Origin: OLB6 sp964493635
GTDB lineage: Bacteria > Bacteroidota > Ignavibacteria > Kapaibacteriales > Kapaibacteriaceae
Length of the DNA stretch: 7,021 nt
Reading direction: 5' to 3'
NCBI GenBank assembly: GCA_964493635.1
Contig: CAZBOW010000050.1
Coordinates: 1 to 7,021, forward strand
Part shown: piece after piece, positions 1 to 5,631 of the stretch
Layout of the letters: the number at the start of each line of letters is the position of its first letter
Numbering within the stretch: the first letter of the stretch is position 1
Notes under the pieces: generated by a model
What the model was told of the DNA's origin: nothing
What the model saw: only the letters and a program-made list of their open reading frames with translations
Databases searched by the model: none
Position numbers and translations under genes: made by a program

Positions 1-73
1 ATGGCCGGTGACGCTCATTACGACCTCCGGTCGCATCCCACGCTCAAGGGAGATCGTCACAAAGGTTCTGCGA
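1..73. repeat. Left copy of a 73-bp exact direct repeat
   Basis: Base-for-base identical, in direct orientation, to 5716-5788. The match ends at position 74 (t here, g at 5789). It may extend leftward beyond the window. The two copies start 5,715 bases apart and enclose the TPR-like gene, the small ORF, the lipoprotein gene and the DUF5686 gene. Confidence 0.95.
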
Positions 74-132
74 TCGACTATCACCTCGGTAAAGGCTCAC
101 GATGGCAACGGCATGCGGGATAAGAGTAATGC
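1..132 (-). pseudogene. Truncated, frameshifted tyrosine recombinase remnant
   Basis: Non-functional fragment of an integrase gene related to the intact one at 5632-6849 and in the same orientation. Bases 1-73 are identical to 5716-5788, which encode residues 355-378 (catalytic Arg355 to His378). Bases 76-132 align without gaps to 5946-6002 with 9 mismatches in 57 (about 84%) and read on the minus strand as ITLIPHAVAIVSLYRGDS, against IPLIPQAVAIVSRYRGDG in the intact protein. About 157 bases between the two blocks, including the codon for catalytic His352, are missing. The join also shifts the reading frame, so this cannot encode a working recombinase. Several of the differences in the diverged block are silent third-position changes, which suggests it came from a once-functional paralogue. 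The fragment may continue to the left of the window. I see no integrase similarity beyond about position 135. Confidence 0.85.
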
Positions 133-173
133 ACGTCGGTACAACGCACTGGCATCGAGCACACAAGTTGAAA

Positions 174-1688
174 CTACCGCCGCCGCGAGTTCTTGTTTCT
201 GTCTAGGATGTTGATCACAATTCCCCATAGCACTTCATATGGAACGATTTCGGCATCGTCACGATCTATGCTCCATGCCGCCGTGTTTTTCCGAGTGAGA
301 CGTATGAAATGTTCTTGAGCTTCCGCACCGTTGAAGTCGACGATTGAAAGGTTTGCTAGTGCGCGGAAAAACACACCCGTTCTGCCCGTTTGGTCCGAGT
401 TGAGGTATCTAGAGGCGTACTGGCGGAGTCGATCCGTGGCGTCTACCATTGCGCTATAGTTATGCGCTCTTAACCACTGAATAATCTGAAAGATGAACAC
501 TCCAGCGTTCCAAACAGGCTTATCTCTGATGAGGTCAGAGCAGGAGCTCTGGATTGTACCTGCATACACTCGCGGAACTGTTTTGACACCTCCTGGCTCA
601 ACGAGGCCCTCTTCAACCAACAACAGGAAGTATGCGCGGAATATCACCCACACCTGCCTTCTCCACAAGGGCCCACCGCTCTTGTAATGTTCAAGATAGG
701 ATGCCAAGGCTTCTCCGGCTGCTCGGAACCTAGATCCAGACATGCACACAAGAAAGTAGAGCTGCAATAAGCCAACCCAGTTGCCGCCGCCCAAGGTGAC
801 CTTACTCTCAATGACTGGCCAAACGCGTGCAGCCTCATCAACACGCTTGAGGATCAGATACGCGCTCATGCGCGAACCTTCAAACTCCACGCGGTGGCTG
901 ATTGATTGATATTTGGGATTGTCGTCCAGCCACGATGCTGCTTCTGTGCCCACTCTGATCATATCGATTGCTTGAGCCTGCAGACTATACAACCAGAGCG
1001 TTACGCGGTAACGGGCAAGAGTGATTGTGGGTGACCGCCCTGTGTCGATCTCTTCCAATCTCTTAACTAGCATTCCAAGCTCTTTACTGGTTGCTTTGGG
1101 TCTTCTCGAGTACGAATGCATTGCAGTGCGCACGCGGTCCTCGATCGCACAAGCTTCGTTCTCTAGCGTCATACGTTCAACAAGTTTACGTAGTCGCTTA
1201 TCATGCTCCTTAACAATTCGCGGCAGGTTACTCATCGCATCAATTCGACGTAACACTGACACTGCCTTTATCTCATCAAGAGTATTGCCGTAGTCATTGC
1301 TAAGGTTAGCTGCGTGCTGAGCAGACACCCTTGCTGATGCACTTGCGCCGTTGCCGAGCAGCAACTCTGCAACCACCAACTCGTTGGTTGCCCGCACACT
1401 CGCTCGAAATCGAGGAGACCCAACGACTCGCTCGGCACTGAGTCCTCCGGCTGATCGGACAAGCAACTCTCGTGCACGGTCTATTCGCTTATGGGTGGCT
1501 GCAGACGATGGACGGACTACCCCTGTTCCTTTAGCAGCCACCACATCCATCCATGTACCAGACACGCCAACTTCGAGAATTCTTGCCACGAGTTCACTCG
1601 CTTGCTCCATCGCTTGTCCTGAAGGCAACCCTCTCCGTCGCATAGTGCGGGCAACATCGTATGCCCAAGCAAGACTCTGGTCTTTCAT
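174..1688 (-). CDS. Uncharacterised all-helical (TPR-like) protein, 504 aa
   Basis: Function unknown. The protein appears almost wholly alpha-helical, with no signal peptide and no clear membrane segment, so it is probably cytoplasmic. Paired helices with small residues at packing positions run from about residue 95 to 465 (for example 220-255, 268-292, 303-333 and 340-362), like degenerate tetratricopeptide repeats. I see no helix-turn-helix or catalytic motif. The C-terminus has an acidic-then-IVPYEVLW signature (residues 477-488). From memory, similar endings occur in uncharacterised Bacteroidota proteins of about 500 residues with TPR-like folds; this is a recollection, not a search result. 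The ATG at 1688 is the only plausible start: upstream in frame there is no other start codon before a TGA. A weak G-rich stretch lies a few bases upstream of it. The gene diverges from the small ORF at 1857, with a strong inverted repeat just upstream. A scaffold or peptide-responsive regulatory role is possible but is only inference. Confidence 0.85.
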   Translation of the reverse strand: MKDQSLAWAYDVARTMRRRGLPSGQAMEQASELVARILEVGVSGTWMDVVAAKGTGVVRPSSAATHKRIDRARELLVRSAGGLSAERVVGSPRFRASVRATNELVVAELLLGNGASASARVSAQHAANLSNDYGNTLDEIKAVSVLRRIDAMSNLPRIVKEHDKRLRKLVERMTLENEACAIEDRVRTAMHSYSRRPKATSKELGMLVKRLEEIDTGRSPTITLARYRVTLWLYSLQAQAIDMIRVGTEAASWLDDNPKYQSISHRVEFEGSRMSAYLILKRVDEAARVWPVIESKVTLGGGNWVGLLQLYFLVCMSGSRFRAAGEALASYLEHYKSGGPLWRRQVWVIFRAYFLLLVEEGLVEPGGVKTVPRVYAGTIQSSCSDLIRDKPVWNAGVFIFQIIQWLRAHNYSAMVDATDRLRQYASRYLNSDQTGRTGVFFRALANLSIVDFNGAEAQEHFIRLTRKNTAAWSIDRDDAEIVPYEVLWGIVINILDRNKNSRRR

Positions 1689-1711
1689 TCTTGCCCCAAT
1701 GTGTAAACAGC

Positions 1712-1736
1712 TGAGCTTACTGCCAGTAAATGCTCA
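1712..1736. promoter_or_regulatory. Strong inverted repeat, candidate operator or 5' leader hairpin
   Basis: TGAGC-TTACTG at 1712-1722 is complementary to CAGTAA-AT-GCTCA at 1724-1736. That gives 11 paired bases, with a single base at the centre and a two-base bulge (1730-1731). It begins 24 bases upstream of the start codon of the 504-residue gene and about 120 bases upstream of the small ORF. Its near-continuous dyad symmetry in a divergent intergenic region suits binding by a dimeric regulator; it could also form a hairpin in the minus-strand leader. Which gene it would control is not visible. Confidence 0.5.
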
Positions 1737-1746
1737 ATATACATAG

Positions 1747-1759
1747 GTCCATTTTGGAC
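1747..1759. repeat. Short perfect palindrome in the divergent intergenic region
   Basis: GTCCA-TTT-TGGAC is a perfect 5-bp inverted repeat around three bases, 11 bases from the larger inverted repeat at 1712-1736. It may be part of the same control region, but a palindrome this short can occur by chance. Confidence 0.3.
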
Positions 1760-1792
1760 ATTCCCCTGACTCGTTACTGGCCTGTGGGTGCC

Positions 1793-1798
1793 GATAAT
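1793..1798 (+). promoter_or_regulatory. Possible -10 element (GATAAT) for the small ORF
   Basis: GATAAT lies 58 bases upstream of the small ORF start and resembles a sigma-70 -10 box. No convincing -35 hexamer lies 16-18 bases before it, and Bacteroidota promoters usually follow a different consensus (TTTG and TAnnTTTG), so this is a weak call. Confidence 0.2.
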
Positions 1799-1843
1799 CT
1801 TGCGGGACAACGAAACACCGAGGATCACACCACACTAATTCTG

Positions 1844-1850
1844 AAAGAGG
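1844..1850 (+). promoter_or_regulatory. Ribosome binding site of the small ORF
   Basis: AAAGAGG ends six bases before the ATG at 1857. It is a good Shine-Dalgarno match at ideal spacing, and it is the main reason to accept the 66-residue ORF as a real gene. Confidence 0.5.
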
Positions 1851-1856
1851 CAACGA

Positions 1857-2057
1857 ATGGAAGTGATTATAGCTATCCTGCTCTGGATAAACGCAATGAG
1901 TGCTGGGGGGCATGACACGCAAGCCCTGTACAACGACATTGTGTCTGAAAACCAGGCTGTCATCAACCAGGTCTACAATGACCCAACCTTGCAGGCCACT
2001 CTGATTTCAGAGTACGGGCTTGTGGCCACAACAGTGGTCATCGGCGAGGATGATTAG
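1857..2057 (+). CDS. Small protein of unknown function, 66 aa
   Basis: Not recognised. The N-terminus MEVIIAILLWINAMSAGG is hydrophobic over residues 3-13 but has a Glu at position 2 and no positive charge, so it is an atypical signal peptide or a short membrane anchor. The remainder (residues 19-66) is polar, rich in Asn, Gln and Asp, probably helical, and ends in an acidic GEDD tail. It has no Cys or His pair and no recognisable domain. Support for its reality is the well-placed AAAGAGG site, the lack of any better competing ORF here, and its position as first gene on the plus strand, 128 bases ahead of the lipoprotein gene. It could be a leader, partner or immunity-type protein for the lipoprotein, but nothing in the sequence proves a link. 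Confidence 0.55.
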   Translation: MEVIIAILLWINAMSAGGHDTQALYNDIVSENQAVINQVYNDPTLQATLISEYGLVATTVVIGEDD

Positions 2058-2067
2058 ATCAGCGCTT

Positions 2068-2083
2068 ACACCAGGCCAGGTGT
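2068..2083. promoter_or_regulatory. 16-bp near-perfect palindrome between small ORF and lipoprotein gene
   Basis: ACACCAGGCCAGGTGT is symmetric at all positions except one central A/A mismatch pair. It starts ten bases after the small ORF stop codon and ends 102 bases before the lipoprotein ATG. No run of T follows, so it is a poor intrinsic terminator. It could be an operator for the lipoprotein gene, or an RNA hairpin that attenuates read-through from the small ORF. Confidence 0.4.
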
Positions 2084-2185
2084 CACGTTAGTACGCCGAC
2101 AATTCACGTGTATCAGGGCAGTCAACAGACCTACACGACACTATCGCGCCGATACATTCTCTATTTCCACAACTTGAGGTACCAT

Positions 2186-3058
2186 ATGAACCCTGTTGCA
2201 AACTTCTCCATTATCATAGCATTGCTAGGTCTAGTTGCCTGCAACAGCAATAGCGGGAGTCCAACGACAACCACTGATTCTACTCTGCATCCCCAACTAA
2301 GCAACCAGTTGGAAAAGGTTATGAGTCAGCACTCACCAGAGGTTACAAATGTCAAATCACCAGTTATTCAAGGTCTGTTTGACGATATAGTGAGCGTTTT
2401 GAAGGTCGTTGTAGCAGATGCTGCTGGGGCACTCGGGGGCAGTGTCGCTGGATCCGCCGCTGGTGGACCGGCAGGTTCAATCGTTGGAGCGGTCGTAGGT
2501 GCTGTTACAGTATCGACTATTGTTGCTGCGACTGAAGGCCTGGTTACTCCGGGAAGCCCAAACCCATTCAATCCGGCGTATTCGCCATATGCCGGCTCCA
2601 AGCCAGTTTCATTGGACTCAATAGGGTGGCTGCACAATGACTGTATACAGTCTGCAGTCATAAACGCGGGTAGTGTGGGGGGCTCAGCAATTGCCAACTA
2701 TACAAACGCTCGCCTCATCAACACGTTTGGGTATCCCACTTCCCCTACAACCTCCGTTGATTGGAATGCAGTTGACTCTATCTGTTTAGCAATTTCCGGA
2801 GAAAGCACGATTCCGGACATGCTCTCACACATTAGCGGACTAGGCCTTGGTGCAGAAGCGGACTACATTCAGGATCTTGTCGATGATATCGAGTATCTCT
2901 ACAACAATAACTATCCATACCAGGCTGCTGTATCTCTTGTGGAAACCTACAAGTCGGATGTTGATTCCTTGAGCATTTCGTTTGACAGGAGAGCCGACCT
3001 CAAGAGAACATTATCTGTATTTTCTTATAGCATGTCACTCTGGTCGCAGAATCCCTGA
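2186..3058 (+). CDS. Glycine-zipper lipoprotein of unknown function, 290 aa
   Basis: Predicted lipoprotein exported by Sec and lipidated. Residues 1-18 form a type II signal peptide ending in the lipobox LVAC, with Cys19 as lipid anchor, followed by a Ser/Gly/Thr linker. Residues 77-105 carry a striking glycine zipper: Gly81, 85, 89, 93, 97, 101 and 105 are exactly four apart, led by Ala77, in an otherwise Ala/Val/Ser-rich apolar helix. Further on are SIGWLHND (146-152), Cys153 and Cys200 (a possible disulphide), and a C-terminal helical part ending FSYSMSLW. From memory, a 'G..HN' motif and a 'YS..(Y/F)W' tail after a Gly-rich helix recur in uncharacterised Bacteroidota proteins. The ATG at 2186 is preferred over a GTG at 2108: it has GAGG six bases upstream and puts the signal peptide at the N-terminus. 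Glycine zippers occur in pore-forming or bacteriocin-like toxins and in envelope lipoproteins; which applies here is unknown. Confidence 0.85.
   Translation: MNPVANFSIIIALLGLVACNSNSGSPTTTTDSTLHPQLSNQLEKVMSQHSPEVTNVKSPVIQGLFDDIVSVLKVVVADAAGALGGSVAGSAAGGPAGSIVGAVVGAVTVSTIVAATEGLVTPGSPNPFNPAYSPYAGSKPVSLDSIGWLHNDCIQSAVINAGSVGGSAIANYTNARLINTFGYPTSPTTSVDWNAVDSICLAISGESTIPDMLSHISGLGLGAEADYIQDLVDDIEYLYNNNYPYQAAVSLVETYKSDVDSLSISFDRRADLKRTLSVFSYSMSLWSQNP
2414..2500 (+). other. Glycine-zipper segment (seven Gly at i+4 spacing)
   Basis: These bases encode residues 77-105 of the lipoprotein. Six consecutive GxxxG steps place all seven glycines on one face of a helix, with Ala, Val and Ser elsewhere. Only one charged residue (Asp78) lies within the segment. 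This geometry supports tight helix packing or self-association inside a membrane. Confidence 0.85.
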
Positions 3059-3260
3059 GAAAAGCAGCAGCTGGCTGTCGCTTGTTGTTGCTCAATTGTA
3101 CTCATCCGCATCCCCATTCTCCCCAACCGCGATACGTTCATCTGAGGAACCGATAGTGCACAGTTCATCGGACCTTCTGCCGTGAGTGTATCCTTCCTGC
3201 ACCCCAACTTGGCTCGTGATTAGTGTCGCTAACGAGAAGCAGTTCTGGAGGCTCGGATTC
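3059..3260. other. Intergenic region without a recognisable gene
   Basis: These 202 bases separate the lipoprotein and DUF5686 genes on the same strand. The open frames through the region lack a fitting ribosome site or recognisable product. I see no convincing terminator, promoter or repeat. A GTG at 3186 is in frame with the DUF5686 gene but would add 25 non-signal residues. Confidence 0.5.
3247..3251 (+). promoter_or_regulatory. Ribosome binding site that decides the DUF5686 start
   Basis: GGAGG lies nine bases before the ATG at 3261. It supports this start over the upstream in-frame GTG at 3186 and agrees with the signal peptide beginning at this methionine. Confidence 0.6.
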
Positions 3261-5585
3261 ATGGTGCGCTCGCGACCATTCGCGATAACTACATTGCTAC
3301 TTGGGCTACTCGGGACAACCAGCATGGCCCATGACTCTCTATACATAGAGGTGTCTGATGCTGTATCAGGTCGGTCGTTGATTGGGGCATCTGTACGCTG
3401 TGATAACGAACGGTGGATCGCGTATACAGACGGCAAGGGAATTGCACGAGCCAGGCTCCGCGAGGCACGTAGTACGGTGATTGTCCGGGCTCTAGGATAC
3501 GTTGCTGATACCATTGAGGTCAGCGGGCGCAGCAGACAGGTTGATGTCTACTTGTTTCCGCTAACGCGCCAGCCAGTGTTAGTGACGGCAGACCTAGATG
3601 CGACGCAATTGGTACAAAGAGTTGCGCAGAGATGCAGGGCACTGAGATCACGTCCTGACTGTCTTGATTACACGATGTACTCACTAAAGGAATTGTTCAT
3701 TCACAACAACGGAGAGTCGAACTCAGCTGGCGTAGAGTCCATCTCCCGCATTGTCTACGAGCCTGGTCCGCCTACACGATCAGATGTAAGGATCCTGAGC
3801 ACCCGCAGATTTGGCGGTCAGGCCATAGACGATACTGTTGTCACCTATGATGATGATTTCGACCTAGCAGACTCGTCCATAATCATTCGAGGAGTTGATT
3901 ACCCCATACCGACAAGCGTCACAGGTCTGATGCATTACGAGTTCTCATACGTGACGGACAGCTGTACACCAGAGTTATCATTGGTTAAGTACGCTCCGCG
4001 CACCAAAGGAGCACCCGGTTTTGAAGGATTCATCTTGATCAATCGAGTGGACACTCTGTTCATCTGGACAGATCAGTACCTAGTCAACTCAAAGAACCTT
4101 CCATTCATCAAACGGCTGCGATACCGGCAGTACTTCGACCCCTTAAACACTTGGTTTTGGCTCCCCGTTAAGGAGGAGCTACTAGGCGAGATCCGTGCGA
4201 ACATTTTACTCGACATCGTAACGACTAACGCAGATGTCAAATTGGTGCGCTCAGTCCTCGATGTCGCACGACACGTAGGTCATTCAAACTGCGTCGCCGA
4301 CACCATTGAGCTAGGAAATCGACTTGTTCAGGTAGCTCTAGACCCAGAGTATGGGGCGCTGTTAGAAACGATCTCTCTCATGGATACCACGATCACCCGA
4401 ACAAATACAGTACCGCCCAAGGGGACGTCAGAGTTCGGGAACATCGACTGGACCGGTTTTCACATAGCAAGAATTGGCACAATTCATCTGCACATTCTCC
4501 CTTGGTTGTTTCGCAGTCAAGGCAAGAACAACGGATACGGAGCGCAAGCGATGCTGCGAGGCAGCAACCTCACATTCGGAGGAGGCTTCGGAATAACAAC
4601 TGACAATGAATACAAGTGGCTGCTGAGGGGAGAGTCTGAGATGACCATGGGTACCGATTCCGTAACAATCGGCCTGAGTTATGCGCGTGATATTCGGACG
4701 GTGCAACATCCATTTGCTGGAAAACTACCAACACTCGAACTGTCATACCTGAGTGTTGCGTTCCCAGGATTCTATGAATACGTTGGACTGTATGATTTCA
4801 AGGTAGATGCACGGTATTCATCACGGATAGCAGCAGTGTCATACACGTTCTCACTCCTGGACTATCGGTTAACAGATGCTTTAGTGGCCAACTTTAGTCG
4901 CTCCGCGCAGCTATCCTTGCAATCCAGGTTTCGGCAGCACAGTCTCAACTTCACGCTGTTCGGCGGTGGCATTGTTTCACCCTGGTACGAGGCTCAACGG
5001 CCCTTCTCAGGAAGGGCGACGCTGCAATACACTCAACATGTCGCGGATAGCGCAGCGGGCATCTTGTCTGCAGAAGTTGACCTCTACTCCACCGTAACTC
5101 TGGAACAGACTGACCTAGGCCGCATCCGGCTCCACAGTAATGCGCAAATAGGGTGGTCGACAGACGGTGCACCTGCGCAGTTCGCAAGCATGGTCGTTCC
5201 ACAATATTGCTTTGGTGGTGACCTATTGTCGCATGCGACACTATTGCCAAATGGGCTGTACTCAACGGAGAAATATGCAGCCCGGCTAGAATTGGACGTC
5301 GACGACATTCCATTTCGTGTTCTTGGGGTGCCAGACATCGAGGGTATCCGGCCCCGACTATCCTTTGTTTGCCTGGGAACCTATCTATCCAACCTTAGCA
5401 GCCTGTATACGAGCGAAGTTCAACCATCTGCATCACTTATTGAGATTGGATTCAGGTTGAGATCGGTTCCTCTAATCTTCACGAGCTTGATTCAAGTCGA
5501 CGTTGGGTGCTACTGGCAAGTGGCCGCTCATGGATTGCCAGCAACGCCATTCGCATTCACCATTGGTGTTTCATTACCACTCTAG
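3261..5585 (+). CDS. DUF5686 / carboxypeptidase-regulatory-like outer-membrane protein, 774 aa
   Basis: Predicted outer-membrane protein of unknown function. Residues 1-23 are a signal peptide (basic start, TLLLGLLG core, cleavage probably after SMA). Residues about 26-105 form a carboxypeptidase-regulatory-like beta-sandwich, with the typical 'G.sL.GA.V', 'YTDGKG' and 'ALGY' turns. The same module sits at the N-terminus of many Bacteroidota TonB-dependent receptors. Residues about 113-330 match the DUF5686 pattern, including HYEFSY (225-230), FEGFILINRVDTLFIWTDQY (254-273) and WFWLPVKEE (298-306). From about residue 440 to the end, alternating polar/apolar strands and a short C-terminal strand ending FTIGVSLPL suggest a beta-barrel. 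The length is normal for the family, and no frameshift or missing part is seen. No TonB plug domain is present, so it is not a transporter of the SusC type. It lies 202 bases behind the lipoprotein gene and converges on the integrase. Confidence 0.85.
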   Translation: MVRSRPFAITTLLLGLLGTTSMAHDSLYIEVSDAVSGRSLIGASVRCDNERWIAYTDGKGIARARLREARSTVIVRALGYVADTIEVSGRSRQVDVYLFPLTRQPVLVTADLDATQLVQRVAQRCRALRSRPDCLDYTMYSLKELFIHNNGESNSAGVESISRIVYEPGPPTRSDVRILSTRRFGGQAIDDTVVTYDDDFDLADSSIIIRGVDYPIPTSVTGLMHYEFSYVTDSCTPELSLVKYAPRTKGAPGFEGFILINRVDTLFIWTDQYLVNSKNLPFIKRLRYRQYFDPLNTWFWLPVKEELLGEIRANILLDIVTTNADVKLVRSVLDVARHVGHSNCVADTIELGNRLVQVALDPEYGALLETISLMDTTITRTNTVPPKGTSEFGNIDWTGFHIARIGTIHLHILPWLFRSQGKNNGYGAQAMLRGSNLTFGGGFGITTDNEYKWLLRGESEMTMGTDSVTIGLSYARDIRTVQHPFAGKLPTLELSYLSVAFPGFYEYVGLYDFKVDARYSSRIAAVSYTFSLLDYRLTDALVANFSRSAQLSLQSRFRQHSLNFTLFGGGIVSPWYEAQRPFSGRATLQYTQHVADSAAGILSAEVDLYSTVTLEQTDLGRIRLHSNAQIGWSTDGAPAQFASMVVPQYCFGGDLLSHATLLPNGLYSTEKYAARLELDVDDIPFRVLGVPDIEGIRPRLSFVCLGTYLSNLSSLYTSEVQPSASLIEIGFRLRSVPLIFTSLIQVDVGCYWQVAAHGLPATPFAFTIGVSLPL

Positions 5586-5608
5586 CCCCTGTCTGGTGCT
5601 GAACTCAG

Positions 5609-5631
5609 AGAGTCTTGGCTGGTCAAGCTCT
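5609..5631. terminator. Hairpin between convergent genes, weak candidate terminator
   Basis: AGAG-T-CTTG at 5609-5617 pairs with CAAGCTCT at 5624-5631: eight pairs with one bulged T and a six-base loop. It sits 24 bases after the DUF5686 stop and directly abuts the integrase stop codon. Its position suits a shared terminator for the two convergent genes, but neither strand has a U-tract after the stem, so intrinsic termination is doubtful. Confidence 0.35.

Noticed and set aside
8..214. 68-codon plus-strand open frame at the left edge
   Set aside because: It is the antisense of the integrase remnant. Its similarity to the plus-strand frame at 5615-5854 is fully explained by the 73-bp repeat.
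1351..1746. 131-codon plus-strand open frame
   Set aside because: It lies antisense within the TPR-like gene and is low-complexity Ser/Thr/Ala/Arg, as expected for an antisense frame.
2107..2137. 6-bp inverted repeat CGTGTA/TACACG with a 19-base loop
   Set aside because: Short arms and a long loop; expected by chance at this length.
2108..2185. 26-residue N-terminal extension of the lipoprotein from a GTG start
   Set aside because: It would bury the lipoprotein signal peptide, while the ATG at 2186 has a well-spaced GAGG and a correct lipobox.
2368..2697. 109-codon minus-strand open frame rich in Pro, Ala and Thr
   Set aside because: It is antisense to the glycine-zipper coding region; Gly codons read backward give Pro, Ala and Thr codons.
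3186..3260. 25-residue N-terminal extension of the DUF5686 protein from a GTG start
   Set aside because: The ATG at 3261 has GGAGG nine bases upstream and begins a clean signal peptide.
3092..3514. 140-codon minus-strand open frame
   Set aside because: It overlaps the start of the DUF5686 gene, has no recognisable domain, and reads as low-quality antisense sequence.
4951..5338. Two minus-strand open frames of 84 and 120 codons
   Set aside because: They lie inside the barrel part of the DUF5686 gene and are Arg/His/Ser-rich antisense frames.
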